A stretch of 64,000 bases of DNA from an uncultured Bradyrhizobium sp. (GTDB lineage: Bacteria > Pseudomonadota > Alphaproteobacteria > Rhizobiales > Xanthobacteraceae): the NCBI RefSeq assembly GCF_936928535.1, contig NZ_CAKZHY010000098.1, forward strand, positions 124,001 to 188,000, written 5' to 3'. Positions 1-8,984 of the stretch are shown here, one piece after another. Each line of letters starts with the position of its first letter. The first letter of the stretch is position 1. A model generated the notes under the pieces. It had not been told where the DNA came from. It did not search any database and worked only from the letters and a program-made list of their open reading frames with translations. A program made the position numbers and the translations under genes.

Positions 1-441
1 GTGGAGGAGGCAAGGCTGAGCCCGTCGATGCCGCCGCTGCTCTCGGGCGGGCGCAGCTGCGTGATCGAGCCGACCGCGCCGAAGAAGCCGGAGGCCAAGG
101 CCGAAACCAAGCCGACCTCGCTGCTGCTCGAGAGCCCGGTGCGCTCCGGCCAGACCGTGATCTTCCCCGAAGGCGACGTCACCATTCTGGGCTCGGTCGG
201 CTCCGGCGCGGAGGTCGTCGCCGGCGGCTCCATCCACATCTACGGCGCGCTGCGCGGCCGTGCCATGGCGGGCGTGAACGGACACACGAGCGCGCGGATC
301 TATTGCCAGAAGATCGAGGCCGAACTGCTTGCAATCGATGGATTTTATCAGACTGCCGACGACATCGACAGCGCCTTGCGCGGCCGGCCGGCCCAGGCCT
401 TCCTGCAAGGCAACACCATGCGAATTACCGCGCTGAACTGA
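1..441 (+). CDS. minC: Septum site-determining protein MinC, C-terminal part
   Basis: The window opens inside this gene, so the N-terminal FtsZ-inhibiting domain is missing. What remains is a proline/alanine/lysine linker followed from about residue 45 by the glycine-rich MinC C-terminal beta-helix, with the typical series GDVTILGSVGSGAEVVAGGS and IHIYGALRGRAMAG. That domain dimerises, binds MinD and targets FtsZ inhibition to the membrane. minD starts 19 bases after the stop, and minE overlaps minD, so the order minC-minD-minE is that of a classical operon. The first codon in the window is GTG, but it is probably internal. Identification is firm. Confidence 0.95.
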   Translation: MEEARLSPSMPPLLSGGRSCVIEPTAPKKPEAKAETKPTSLLLESPVRSGQTVIFPEGDVTILGSVGSGAEVVAGGSIHIYGALRGRAMAGVNGHTSARIYCQKIEAELLAIDGFYQTADDIDSALRGRPAQAFLQGNTMRITALN

Positions 442-460
442 CCAGAAGGAGATATTTCAA

Positions 461-1276
461 ATGGCCAAGGTACTGGTCGTGACATCAGGCAAGGGCGGCG
501 TCGGCAAGACGACCACGACCGCTGCATTGGGGGCTGCGCTGGCGCAACGCGGCGACAAGGTCGTCGTCGTCGATTTCGACGTCGGCTTGCGCAACCTCGA
601 CCTCGTGATGGGCGCCGAACGCCGCGTGGTGTTCGACCTCATCAACGTGGTGCAGGGCGTCGCAAAGCTGCCGCAGGCGCTGATCAAGGACAAGCGGCTG
701 GAGAACCTCTGGCTTCTGCCGGCCTCGCAGACCCGCGACAAGGACGCTCTGACCGAGGAGGGGGTCGGCAAGGTCATTTCCGATTTGCGCAGCCGGTTCG
801 ACTGGGTGATCTGCGACAGCCCGGCCGGCATCGAGCGCGGCGCCTCCATGGCGATGCGCTTTGCTGACGAGGCCGTGATCGTCACCAACCCGGAAGTGTC
901 ATCGGTGCGCGATTCCGACCGCATCATCGGCATGCTCGATTCCAAGACGGTGCGGGCCGAGAAGGGCGAGCGCGTCGAGAAGCACATTCTCATCACCCGC
1001 TACGACGCCTCGCGCGCCGCGCGCGGCGAGATGCTGACCATCGACGACATCCTGGAAATCCTCGCAACGCCCTTGCTCGGCATCATTCCCGAGAGCCAGG
1101 ATGTACTGAAGGCCTCCAATGTCGGCACGCCGGTGACGCTGTCGAACGCCGAAGGCGCGCCGGCGCGGGCCTATATCGACGCGGCACGCAGGCTGTGCGG
1201 CGAGACCATCGCCATGCAGGTGCCGACCGAGCGCAAGGGCTTCATGGATCGACTGTTGCGACGGAGGGCTGCATGA
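461..1276 (+). CDS. minD: Septum site-determining ATPase MinD
   Basis: The protein has 271 residues, normal for MinD. The deviant Walker A motif GKGGVGKTT lies at residues 10-18, with the signature lysine (Lys11) of ParA/MinD ATPases. The C terminus ends in an amphipathic basic/hydrophobic tail (GFMDRLLRRR), the membrane-targeting sequence. MinD recruits MinC to the membrane and oscillates with MinE to place the division site at mid-cell. An AGAAGGAGA ribosome site precedes the ATG. The stop codon overlaps the minE start, indicating translational coupling. Confidence 0.97.
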   Translation: MAKVLVVTSGKGGVGKTTTTAALGAALAQRGDKVVVVDFDVGLRNLDLVMGAERRVVFDLINVVQGVAKLPQALIKDKRLENLWLLPASQTRDKDALTEEGVGKVISDLRSRFDWVICDSPAGIERGASMAMRFADEAVIVTNPEVSSVRDSDRIIGMLDSKTVRAEKGERVEKHILITRYDASRAARGEMLTIDDILEILATPLLGIIPESQDVLKASNVGTPVTLSNAEGAPARAYIDAARRLCGETIAMQVPTERKGFMDRLLRRRAA

Positions 1277-1554
1277 GCATGGGTCTGCTCCGGCTTCTCC
1301 GCGGCAACAAGGCGTCCGCACCCGTCGCTCGCGAACGGTTGCAGATCCTGTTGGCCCACGAACGCGGAATGCGCGGCCAGCCCGATCTGCTCGGTGTGCT
1401 GCGTGAGGAAATTTTGGCTGTCGTCTCCAAGCACGTGATGCTCGATCCGACCAAGGTGATCGTGCGGCTCGAGCGCGGCGACGAGGTCTCGACGTTGGAG
1501 GTCGATATCGAGGTGCCCAACGATTTCGAGCGCAAGAAAGTGGCGGTCGGGTAG
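1273..1554 (+). CDS. minE: Cell division topological specificity factor MinE
   Basis: The 93-residue protein starts at the ATG that overlaps the minD stop (ATGA), preceded by GGAGGG inside the minD end. An upstream in-frame ATG at 1195 lies deep inside minD and is not used. The N-terminal amphipathic helix (LLRLLRGNK), the anti-MinCD segment (RERLQILLAHERG) and the C-terminal dimerisation strand region (DKTKV-like, VEVPNDF end) fit MinE. It stimulates MinD ATPase and confines MinCD to the cell poles. It is the last gene of the min operon; a terminator follows. Confidence 0.95.
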   Translation: MSMGLLRLLRGNKASAPVARERLQILLAHERGMRGQPDLLGVLREEILAVVSKHVMLDPTKVIVRLERGDEVSTLEVDIEVPNDFERKKVAVG

Positions 1555-1595
1555 GGGTGCCCGACCGACGCCGCTCCCGAATTTGGGGTGGGTGA

Positions 1596-1629
1596 AAAGG
1601 CGGTCCGCTGGGCACAGCGGGCCGCCTTT
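1596..1629 (+). terminator. Rho-independent terminator of the min operon
   Basis: Two 15-base arms (1596-1610 and 1615-1629) pair with only one G-T wobble around a GGCA loop. The arms carry AAA on the left and TTT on the right, so the hairpin runs straight into a short T stretch. It begins 42 bases after the minE stop. Confidence 0.75.
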
Positions 1630-1734
1630 GTCGTTTGCAGACGAGCGGAACGAGATGCGCCATCAGATCGTTGTCAGCGAGCCGCGGAGCGCCGAGCCGG
1701 GCGCCGCGGTGTCCTTCATAATTGGAGAGCGCCC

Positions 1735-1920
1735 ATGATGTCCGAGGTCCAGGTTCACACCGTCGCCCGGCAGATGCTGGAACAGCATGGTTTCGAGGCG
1801 ATCGCGAAGGCTGCCGAACAGGCGCGGGCCTGCGAAGGGCGCGGGGAGGCTGACGAGGCCAAGGAATGGCGTCACATCGCCGATGCCATGAAAATCATGC
1901 GCGGCCCGGCGCACAGCTGA
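1735..1920 (+). CDS. Small conserved hypothetical protein
   Basis: A 61-residue acidic, helical protein with no recognised domain. GGAGAG lies 5 bases before the first ATG of an ATGATG pair (1735 or 1738). The longer reading frame from 1588 starts inside the min terminator and is not credible. The sequence is rich in Ala/Glu/Lys (AIAKAAEQARACEGRGEADEAKEW) without membrane segments, so it is probably a small cytosolic protein. It sits alone between the min operon and a minus-strand kinase and ends 6 bases before that kinase's stop. Function unknown. Confidence 0.7.
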   Translation: MMSEVQVHTVARQMLEQHGFEAIAKAAEQARACEGRGEADEAKEWRHIADAMKIMRGPAHS

Positions 1921-1926
1921 GCATCG

Positions 1927-4038
1927 TCAGCTCTTTTCGGTTCCATCCTTGATCATGTCGAGGGCGCGGCTCGCCAGCGTCTCGACGACGAACGGTTTTG
2001 TCAGCACCTGCATGCCGGGTGCAAGCTGTCCATTGCCGATGATGGCGTTCTCCGCATAGCCGGTGATGAACAGAACCTTCAGATCCGGACGCGTGAGACG
2101 CGCCGCATCTACGAGCTGGCGGCCGTTCATGCCGCCGGGGAGGCCGACATCGGTGATGAGCAGGTCGATCGTCGCATTCGATTGCAGGGTCCTCAGACCG
2201 GTCGGGCCGTCATGGGCCTCGATCACGCTGAAACCGATCTCTTCGAGCGCGTCCGTCAGCAGCATCCGGATCGACGGCTCGTCGTCGACGACCAGAATGG
2301 TATGGCTCGTCCGCGGGCGCTCTGCGCCCTTGCTGGCTAACGCAGAGGGTTTGTCGGCATCCTTGCCGTAATGCCGCGGCAGATAGAGGCACATGGTCGT
2401 GCCCTGGCCGACCTCGGAATAGATCCGCACCTGCCCGCCGGACTGGCGCACGAAGCCGTAGACCATAGAGAGGCCGAGGCCGGTGCCCTGGCCGATCGGC
2501 TTGGTGGTGAAGAACGGATCGAAGGCGCGCTCGATCACGTCGGGGGTCATGCCGATGCCGGTGTCGGTGACGCAGAGCGAGATATATTGTCCGGGCTCGA
2601 GATCGCGCTCGCCCGCGCCATGTTCGTCGAGCCAGCGATTGGCGGTCTCGATGGTAATGCGGCCACCGCCCGGCATGGCATCACGGGCATTGATGCACAG
2701 GTTCAGCAGTGCGTTCTCGAGCTGCGAGGAATCGATCAGCGTCGACCACAAGCCGCCGGCGGCGACGACCTCCAGCGCGATCTCGGGCCCGACAGTGCGG
2801 CGGATCAATTCCTCCATGCCCATCACCAGCCGATTCAAATCGGTTGGCCTCGGATCGAGCGTCTGCCGTCGCGAGAAGGCGAGCAGGCGATGCGTCAGGG
2901 CCGCCGCGCGCTTGGCGGCGCCTTGCGCTGCCCCGACGTAGCGATCGATCTCCTTGACGCGGCCCTGGCTGAGCCGTGTCTGCAGCAATTCCAGCGAGCC
3001 GATGATACCGGTGAGCAGATTGTTGAAATCATGGGCGATGCCGCCGGTGAGCTGGCCGACCGCCTCCATCTTCTGCGACTGGCGGAGCGCCTCCTCGGCC
3101 TGGCGCAGGCGTTCCTGCTCCCTCAGCCGTTCGGTGACGTCGTAGACGAACTGGTAGGCGCCGATCAGCCGGCCGTCGCCGTCGCGCAGCGCATTGAAGC
3201 GCATCTCGTAGGATCGGCGGACGCGGCGTTGATCGCCAAATTCGCCGATCTCGACGAATTCCTCGCCTGCCAGGGCTCTGGACCAGACGGCCTGGATCGC
3301 ATCGCGGTGTTCCGGCTGGTCCTTAAGAAGCTCAAGCATATTGTCACCAACCTTCGGCATGATGCCGTAGATGCGGTGAAATTCCTTGGCCGAAGCGCCA
3401 TTGATGGCGAGCCAGCGGAAATCGGGATCGACGACCTGCACGAAGGCATTGGTGCCCTCGACGATATCGGCCAACAGCTTGCGTTCGGCGACGGCCGCGA
3501 CCACGCGAGCTTCCAGCGTTTCGTTCAGGCGCTGCAGCTCTTCTTCGGCCCGCTTGCGCTTGGTGATGTCCTGGAACAGCACGGCAACCTGCTTGCGGTT
3601 GGCCGGCTCGACTCGGAAGGCGGCGAGCTCGAGGTGACGGCGGGTCGCCACCAGCTCGCGCTCGAAGCGGATGGGGACACCGGTGCGCAGAACACCGCCG
3701 TACAGCTCGACCCAGCCGTCGGCCTCCTCAGGGACCATTTCGCGGACCTTCTGGCCAACCACGTTCGGAATGCCCGCATGCTGGGTGTAGGCGGGGTTGG
3801 CTTCCACATGGACGTAGTCGCTGAGCGGGCCGTGCGGGCCGTCGAAGAATTCGATGATGCAGAAGCCTTCATCGATCGAGTTGAATAACGTCCGGTAGCG
3901 TTCCTCGCTCTCCGCGAGCGCCGACTCGGCCTTCCGCCGCTCGCTCACGACCGCGATACCCTGCGCCTTGAGGCGCGCGTTTTCCTCCTCAAGCGCCTTC
4001 AGCCGGCGTTGCAGGTCCTCAAACTCGATCGAATCCAC
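1927..4038 (-). CDS. PAS-domain hybrid sensor histidine kinase with C-terminal receiver
   Basis: A 703-residue soluble-looking signalling protein starting at GTG 4038. Order of parts: an N-terminal coiled coil (residues 5-45), PAS (about 45-165), a second coiled coil, PAS (about 185-310), HisKA with the H-box GGIAHDFNN and His336, HATPase_c with N box (NLCINARDAM), DTGIGM, FFTTK and GTGLGLSMV, and a REC domain from about residue 580 with the phosphoacceptor Asp in LLITDVGLPGG near 630. No transmembrane segment is evident, so it likely senses a cytoplasmic cue through PAS. It lacks a partner regulator next door; the fused receiver suggests a phosphorelay or self-regulation. Confidence 0.92.
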   Translation of the reverse strand: MDSIEFEDLQRRLKALEEENARLKAQGIAVVSERRKAESALAESEERYRTLFNSIDEGFCIIEFFDGPHGPLSDYVHVEANPAYTQHAGIPNVVGQKVREMVPEEADGWVELYGGVLRTGVPIRFERELVATRRHLELAAFRVEPANRKQVAVLFQDITKRKRAEEELQRLNETLEARVVAAVAERKLLADIVEGTNAFVQVVDPDFRWLAINGASAKEFHRIYGIMPKVGDNMLELLKDQPEHRDAIQAVWSRALAGEEFVEIGEFGDQRRVRRSYEMRFNALRDGDGRLIGAYQFVYDVTERLREQERLRQAEEALRQSQKMEAVGQLTGGIAHDFNNLLTGIIGSLELLQTRLSQGRVKEIDRYVGAAQGAAKRAAALTHRLLAFSRRQTLDPRPTDLNRLVMGMEELIRRTVGPEIALEVVAAGGLWSTLIDSSQLENALLNLCINARDAMPGGGRITIETANRWLDEHGAGERDLEPGQYISLCVTDTGIGMTPDVIERAFDPFFTTKPIGQGTGLGLSMVYGFVRQSGGQVRIYSEVGQGTTMCLYLPRHYGKDADKPSALASKGAERPRTSHTILVVDDEPSIRMLLTDALEEIGFSVIEAHDGPTGLRTLQSNATIDLLITDVGLPGGMNGRQLVDAARLTRPDLKVLFITGYAENAIIGNGQLAPGMQVLTKPFVVETLASRALDMIKDGTEKS

Positions 4039-4169
4039 AAGCGCTCGCGGGGTTGGCGTTTCCAGGGCAGCTCACCGGCCCATCCACGCACTCCAGTGGG
4101 CGGAGGCGCCGCGGCGAGCCACCCATCTTAACCCGACTGGAACCGGCGGGTTCCCGCAGGGTCCGGAGC

Positions 4170-4415
4170 TCAGCGGTCTTGCTCGGCTCCTTGCGGCACC
4201 GGTTTGTGCTGGGTCTGCGGCTGCGCCCGCTCGCCGGTCTCCTTGCAGGGAAGCTGCTCCCAGGATCCATCCGCCGCCTGCTGATAGGCGCTGCAGGATG
4301 AAGACGCTGCCTTGTCCTCGCCCTTCTGGGCGTCGGCATTCCTCGCCAGCGCTGGCGTTGCCAGCACGGCGCTCACCGCGAGCGCACCGGCGAAGACAAG
4401 ATGAAGTATCCGCAT
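4170..4415 (-). CDS. Small exported protein of unknown function
   Basis: An 81-residue protein with a clear Sec signal peptide (hydrophobic core VFAGALAVSAVLATPALA, cleavage after ALA). The mature part is short and polar with two cysteines (SSCSAY and LPCKE) that could form one disulfide. GGAGAA lies 6 bases upstream of the ATG. It follows another exported small protein on the same strand. No family was recognised. Confidence 0.75.
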   Translation of the reverse strand: MRILHLVFAGALAVSAVLATPALARNADAQKGEDKAASSSCSAYQQAADGSWEQLPCKETGERAQPQTQHKPVPQGAEQDR

Positions 4416-4517
4416 GGGGTTCTCCGGGTTGAAGACCCCGGCATGCTGGCCAAGAATGTGACGATTGTTGGCCGGAGGATCGGTTCGGTCGCGGCGTGCT
4501 TAACGGCGAGGCGATGC

Positions 4518-4910
4518 CTAGCCGCCCTTGCTGCGGATCAGCCCGGCGAGGCTGGTCTTCTGCTTTTCGCACCAATTGCTCATGCCGAGCCGGCGCTGGT
4601 CGAGGTCGGTCATCTGGGTTGCGACCGCGACCTCCGCCATGATGTCGTCGGCCTGCTTCTCGCCCATCTTGCCGCCGGTGTGCATCCAGGCAATCGCCTT
4701 GCGCACCTGCTCGGTGGTGCCATCGGGCAGCTGCATCTGCTGGGCCTTTTGCACCAGATCCTGATAGACGACGTCGGTCCCGGGACACTCGACCTTGGCG
4801 GCGAAGGCCTGCAGGACCATCGTCACATAATTCGAGCGTGTATGGTCGTCAGCTGCCTGGGCTGGAGCTGCGATAAGCAACAGGCCTGCCATCAGCAAAG
4901 GGGCGCGCAT
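4518..4910 (-). CDS. Exported hypothetical protein
   Basis: A 130-residue protein starting at the ATG at 4910, chosen because GGAGGA lies 8 bases upstream and the first residues (MRAPLLMAGLLLIAAPAQA) form a signal peptide. An in-frame ATG at 4955 would put 15 polar residues before it. The mature protein is helical with two cysteines (VECPG, SNWCEKQ). It is probably periplasmic. Function unknown; similar small exported proteins are common in Bradyrhizobium. Confidence 0.75.
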   Translation of the reverse strand: MRAPLLMAGLLLIAAPAQAADDHTRSNYVTMVLQAFAAKVECPGTDVVYQDLVQKAQQMQLPDGTTEQVRKAIAWMHTGGKMGEKQADDIMAEVAVATQMTDLDQRRLGMSNWCEKQKTSLAGLIRSKGG

Positions 4911-5009
4911 CCTTGGGTCCTCCTCGTTTTCAGAGGAGGCTAGCGTCCTGTGCACCGTTCCGCAACGGTGGCGAGGCGGGATTGTTGCCTGCTCGTGCGG
5001 TGCAGGCGC

Positions 5010-5240
5010 TTAGCGCCGCCAGGCCGGCACGGGATCGAGCGGGGTGCGATAGACCTCATTGTGATCGCGATCGGTGACGCGCACCGAGCAACCCTTCCGC
5101 TGCAGCTCAGGCTTCACCTGCGACAGTTCGCTTGCGAGTTGAACGGCACGATCAGAGGCGACCTCGATGTCTTCGAGGATGATTTCGCCCTGGTTCTTGA
5201 ACTCTTCACCGTCAACGAGATCGAAGGAGTAATACGGCAT
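5010..5240 (-). CDS. DUF6894-like small protein
   Basis: A 76-residue protein beginning MPYYSFDLVDGE and continuing with an acidic segment, a helix (ASDRAVQLASEL) and a strand region (CSVRVTDRDHNEVYRTPLD). This layout matches the small DUF6894 proteins that are abundant in Bradyrhizobium and Methylobacterium. Their function is unknown. There are no membrane segments. It stands alone, followed upstream by a gene-free stretch. The family call is from memory of the motif. Confidence 0.7.
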   Translation of the reverse strand: MPYYSFDLVDGEEFKNQGEIILEDIEVASDRAVQLASELSQVKPELQRKGCSVRVTDRDHNEVYRTPLDPVPAWRR

Positions 5241-5607
5241 CCGAATTCCCCGGTGTGACGACCCAAATCTTCACAAGAAGGCTTCAACGGAAGTCTTCGA
5301 AACATGCGAGATGGTAGCACTGAGTCGATCTCTAACCGATGAACGGAGCGCGCAATCTCTGTGCGTATGGCGCAGAAATGATGTGCAACGTTCGAGCGCT
5401 TTAAGATTTTATTAAATATGTCAGCCTGATCATAAGGCATGGAATTGCAGCAGAACCGGGCTCCGGGAACCGGCAGCTGCAAGAGAAGGCCGGCGGCATA
5501 GATCCCGACGGCCTTTTCTCTTTGGGTCGAGCCGTGCATCCCCGTAGTCACACGGACTCACATCGTCACATCGAACAGGACAGCTTGTGTCGTCGATTGA
5601 TGCGGCT
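5241..5607. other. Intergenic stretch with a hairpin
   Basis: There is no convincing gene in this 367-base stretch. A hairpin spans 5481-5523 (arms AGAAGGCCG and CGGCCTTTTCT, with a small bulge). It lies about 85 bases beyond the stop of the minus-strand gene at 5608 and could act as its terminator. The A/T-rich part around 5390-5420 may hold the promoter of the minus-strand gene at 5240. Confidence 0.4.
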
Positions 5608-6648
5608 CTAGCGCAGCGGCATCGGCGGACGCACGACAGGTCCGTCATCATCGGCAACAGCTTGCGTCGTCGTAACAGGCGGTGCCACCGGTGGCGGCGG
5701 AATCGCGGCTGCCTGTGACGGCGGCGGCGGAGGTGCGAGCGGCGCCGGCGAATAAGCCGGCGCGTAGGTGTGCGACACCATGGGCTTCGGTTTGCGAACA
5801 GGCGGCGCCGGAGCGCGCGGCGGCAACGCCGACACGCGCGCGGGCGGGCTGACCGGTGGCTTCGCCTCGGCGATCGGCTTAGGCGCTTGTGGCTTCGCCA
5901 TCTCGCGCACCATCTGCTCCTGACCTGCCTTCAACTCGGCGATGTTGGCCTTCAGCTGCTCGATCTGCTGCGCCATCGCGGCGATGTCGCGCGTCATCGA
6001 TTCCACCGAAGATGCGGCATCGGTTTGTGTTGCTGCGGGTGTGGCAGCAGCCGTGGCAACTGGCGCGGCGGGTGGTGTCGCGGCTTGATCGGCGGATTGA
6101 TCCTGCACTGCTGACGCGGTCTGATCCTGCGCGGCTGATGGTGCCGCCTGTGCGGCTGCGACCGGTGCAGTCTGCGACGTCGAAGGCAGCAGCGAGGCCA
6201 GGGCCGGTGTCCATTCGGCGAGCATCTGCCTTGCGGTGTCGCCGTGCTTCTCCCAGGCGATGGTCGCGGCGGCGCTGCCGCCCGCAAACAGGAACGTCAC
6301 GAACGCGCCGCGCAGCCATTTTCCGGCCGTCGATCGCTTTGGTCTGATGTGATCATCGGGGGCCGTGACGCGGACCGCGGTGTCGACCGAAGGCGCAGGT
6401 TGGGGCGCGGCTGCCTGCGGCACCGATACCGGGCCGAACTTCGGCTCGATCGTCAGTTTCTGCTCTGGCGCAAATTTTGGCTCGGGGCGAGCCGTGAATT
6501 CCGGTGCGAGCGTAGGCGCCTCGCTGCTCGCGCGCGACGCCCTGATCATGTCAGGCGAAATCTGTACCGCATCATGCGGATCGTTGTCCTTGACCGTGTC
6601 CTTCACGATCTCATCGACGATCTGGCGGCTGTTCAACGTCGCGAGCAT
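5608..6648 (-). CDS. Single-pass membrane protein with proline/alanine-rich tail
   Basis: A 346-residue protein. The start at 6648 (MLATLNSRQIVDEIV) is preceded by AAAGGAG at 6 bases; the longer frame to 6876 lacks support. A basic segment (RPKRSTAGKWLRG) precedes one transmembrane helix (AFVTFLFAGGSAAATIAW, about residues 114-131). Beyond it lie a long Ala/Gln/Pro region, a short coiled coil (SVESMTRDIAAMAQQIEQL) and a Pro-rich tail (APLAPPPPPSQAAAIPPPP). The layout suggests a cell-envelope or scaffold protein with a periplasmic coiled coil. Function unknown. Confidence 0.75.
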   Translation of the reverse strand: MLATLNSRQIVDEIVKDTVKDNDPHDAVQISPDMIRASRASSEAPTLAPEFTARPEPKFAPEQKLTIEPKFGPVSVPQAAAPQPAPSVDTAVRVTAPDDHIRPKRSTAGKWLRGAFVTFLFAGGSAAATIAWEKHGDTARQMLAEWTPALASLLPSTSQTAPVAAAQAAPSAAQDQTASAVQDQSADQAATPPAAPVATAAATPAATQTDAASSVESMTRDIAAMAQQIEQLKANIAELKAGQEQMVREMAKPQAPKPIAEAKPPVSPPARVSALPPRAPAPPVRKPKPMVSHTYAPAYSPAPLAPPPPPSQAAAIPPPPVAPPVTTTQAVADDDGPVVRPPMPLR

Positions 6649-6913
6649 CGCAGCTCCTTTGACCCCTTGGTCGTCCGCATTGGCGCGGAGCCGATCTGTT
6701 GCGTGAGCCCATCCCGAGCCTGTACCCCACGAGTCCAGCCGGGTTTGACCAAAGCAAGGCGAGGCGATGGAGACATCGCGACTTCTGCCGCATGTGGTGA
6801 TGGAACCGGACTTTCCGAACACGGGCAAGTGTTCCGCATGCCTTGTTTTAAGCACGATTTGGGCAGCATCTACCAATGCTGGGGGTGCTGCTATCCGCTA
6901 TCGGGGGCCGGCG

Positions 6914-7567
6914 GTGCCAAGATCTCTCCTCGTTTTGTTCGTGGCTGCGCTGCTGCCGCTCGGCGGCTGCATGCAGACGACGCTCTCGCCATCGACGGAT
7001 GCGAGCATGACCGCGCGCGACCGTCAGTTGCTTGCGCACACACCTTACGCCCAGGCAAACGTGCCCGAGCAATATCTCCGTCACATCGTCGACTATCCGC
7101 GCAAGGAACTGCCGGGCACCATCCTGGTCGATACGGACGCGCGCTACCTCTACTACGTGCTGCCCGACGGCAAGGCGATCCGATACGGCGTCGCGGTCGG
7201 CGAGGAGGCGATGGCCTTCTCGGGCGTGGCGCGCGTTGGCAAGCTGGCGGAATGGCCGGACTGGGTGCCGACGCCTGAGATCCAGGCGCGATTGGGGCCC
7301 TATCCGGCGCGCGTGCCCGGCGGTCCCGCCAATCCGCTGGGGGCACGTGGCATCTACCTCTATGTCGGCAACAAGGACACGCTCTACCGCATCCACGGCA
7401 CCAACCAACCGGAATATATCGGGCAGGCGATCTCGTCGGGCTGTATCCGGATGCGCAACGAGGACGTGATCGATCTGTTCGACCGGGTGAAGCTCGACGC
7501 AACCGTCGTGGTCCTGCCGCCGGGACAAAGCGCGCAGATCGAGTCGGGGCTGAGCTGGCGCGGATGA
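6914..7567 (+). CDS. L,D-transpeptidase (YkuD-family) lipoprotein
   Basis: The catalytic domain carries the YkuD signature: HGTNQPEYIGQAISSGCIRM contains the active-site His and the SxGCIRM cysteine. Such enzymes form 3-3 crosslinks in peptidoglycan or anchor proteins to it. I prefer the GTG at 6914 (217 residues) because it makes a perfect lipoprotein signal (SLLVLFVAALLPLGGC, lipobox Cys19 or so). An in-frame ATG at 6767 would bury that signal behind 49 residues of poor protein character. It is transcribed divergently from the membrane protein at 5608-6648. Confidence 0.88.
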   Translation: MPRSLLVLFVAALLPLGGCMQTTLSPSTDASMTARDRQLLAHTPYAQANVPEQYLRHIVDYPRKELPGTILVDTDARYLYYVLPDGKAIRYGVAVGEEAMAFSGVARVGKLAEWPDWVPTPEIQARLGPYPARVPGGPANPLGARGIYLYVGNKDTLYRIHGTNQPEYIGQAISSGCIRMRNEDVIDLFDRVKLDATVVVLPPGQSAQIESGLSWRG

Positions 7568-7713
7568 GGCAACCGATCTGACCTGTCACGCCAGTTGCAT
7601 CACCGAAGCTTGATGACGGCAGCGGCGATGTGCCCGCCGCAAGGTGAATTGGTTCACAAGCACCTCGTGCGGGTTGCGCTATGCCTCCATGGCTCGTTGC
7701 CATTGGAGGCATC

Positions 7714-7935
7714 ATGCAAAATTTCATTGAACAGTTTGATGAGAACGATCGGCGCATCGTGCGCAAGTGGCGTTTGGCTACGCTCGGTTTCTACGGATCG
7801 ATCCTGGTCGGACTGGTCGTCTACGCGGTGGTGCACTGGAATCCGGAGGTGAATTACGCCTCGGCCGATTCCGCGGCCCACGCCAAGCTCACGGGTTCGC
7901 CGAGCGGAGCAGAGCGGCTGCCATTCGCGCCTTAA
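7714..7935 (+). CDS. Small single-pass membrane protein
   Basis: A 73-residue protein: a polar N terminus (MQNFIEQFDENDRRIVRKWRL), one transmembrane helix (ATLGFYGSILVGLVVYAVVHW) and a polar tail. The ATG at 7714 is chosen because TTGGAGG lies directly upstream; an ATG at 7681 is also in frame. The stop overlaps the stop of the convergent gene at 7932 by four bases. Function unknown. Confidence 0.7.
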   Translation: MQNFIEQFDENDRRIVRKWRLATLGFYGSILVGLVVYAVVHWNPEVNYASADSAAHAKLTGSPSGAERLPFAP

Positions 7936-8363
7936 TTGTCAGGCCGCGCGATGCGCCATTGCAGTGTCGTGGCGTTGCCGTTGGCATCGCCCGGCGCCTT
8001 GTCGGCCGGCGACGTGTAGAGCGGGCGATAGCGGTACGCCCACATCTTGCTGCCGTCCTCACGGTTGATCACGGTGAAATCGCCGATGGCCTTGGCTTCG
8101 GCGGCTGCGGCGAGCGGCACCCAGGTTTCGGTGCACTTGCCGTTGCAGTTCGACGTTTTGCCGGTGGTGTCGCGCTCGTATGTGTAGAGGGTCATCCCCT
8201 TGAGATCGACGAGCTTGGGGCCCTGCTTGGTCAGGACCACCTTCGCGGGGGCGGCGGTCGCCTCGGGCTTGGGCGGAGGAGGGGCTTCGCCGCCGTGCCC
8301 GTTCGCGAGCGCATGGCCGGCGGACAGCGCGATGACTGTGGTCGCAATGACGAACCTGAACAT
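7932..8363 (-). CDS. Exported protein with secreted-repeat (PF03640-like) domain
   Basis: A 143-residue protein starting at 8363 with GGAG six bases upstream. A signal peptide (FRFVIATTVIALSAGHALA) is followed by a Pro/Ala linker and one repeat unit. The unit contains LVDLKGMTLYTYERD, the CNGKCTETWVPL cysteine/tryptophan motif and MWAYRYRPLYT, typical of the secreted repeat of unknown function. The two cysteines are likely disulfide-bonded in the periplasm. Biochemical role unknown. Confidence 0.82.
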   Translation of the reverse strand: MFRFVIATTVIALSAGHALANGHGGEAPPPPKPEATAAPAKVVLTKQGPKLVDLKGMTLYTYERDTTGKTSNCNGKCTETWVPLAAAAEAKAIGDFTVINREDGSKMWAYRYRPLYTSPADKAPGDANGNATTLQWRIARPDN

Positions 8364-8483
8364 CCGAAACTCCAAACCGGCAAAGTTAATCGCGCGTTAA
8401 ATATCGAGATGCCAGCGAGGTTAGCAGCCGAAGGTTAGTTCCTGGTTTCGCAGGTCTGCGACATCTACGTATCCGCGAACCGT

Positions 8484-8948
8484 TCATGCCTTGATATCGC
8501 GCAACGGGGCGCGGCTGAGTTCGTTGCCGGCGGCGATGGCCTTGCGCAGCAGCCGCATCAGCTCCTCGCCTTCCTTCGCGCTGAGGCCGCGGAGCATGAT
8601 CGCCTGGGCGGATTCAACCGCTGGCGTGATCTTGCGCAGCGTGCGCCGGCCTTCGTCGGTGATCTCGAGCTCGCGGGCGCGGCGGTCGCGAGGGCTGGCG
8701 CGGCGCTCGACAAGGCCCTTCTGCACGAGCCGATCGACCACGCCGGTGATGGTGGTGCGGTCATAGGCGATCAAGCCGGCGAGCGTGATCTGGTCGAGCC
8801 CCGGATTGGCCTTGATGGTCGCGAGAGCCGCATATTGCACCGGCGTGAGGTCGAAGCCGGCTTCGCCGACCTCGGCCAAGAAGACCGCCACCGCGATCTG
8901 TTGGAATCGCCGCGCCAGATGGCCGGGCATATCGTTGTTGTCTTTCAT
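8484..8948 (-). CDS. MarR-family transcriptional regulator
   Basis: A 154-residue winged-helix protein. The HTH and wing carry the MarR hallmark TTITGVVDRLVQKGLVERRASPRDRRARELEITDEGR (in segments), flanked by dimerisation helices at both ends. It is divergent from a flavin monooxygenase. The intergenic region holds a perfect palindrome (8991-9013) lying on the monooxygenase promoter, so this protein very likely represses both genes until an aromatic ligand binds. GGAGATCTCG precedes the ATG. Confidence 0.93.
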   Translation of the reverse strand: MKDNNDMPGHLARRFQQIAVAVFLAEVGEAGFDLTPVQYAALATIKANPGLDQITLAGLIAYDRTTITGVVDRLVQKGLVERRASPRDRRARELEITDEGRRTLRKITPAVESAQAIMLRGLSAKEGEELMRLLRKAIAAGNELSRAPLRDIKA

Positions 8949-8984
8949 CGAGATCTCCTCGAGGCGGGGGCGGCGGGCGCCTCA

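Noticed and set aside
2371..3888. 505-codon plus-strand frame inside the first kinase gene
   Set aside because: It is antisense to a clear histidine kinase and is explained by GC-rich codon bias.
6767..6913. Upstream extension of the L,D-transpeptidase
   Set aside because: It would hide a perfect lipoprotein signal behind 49 residues without protein character.
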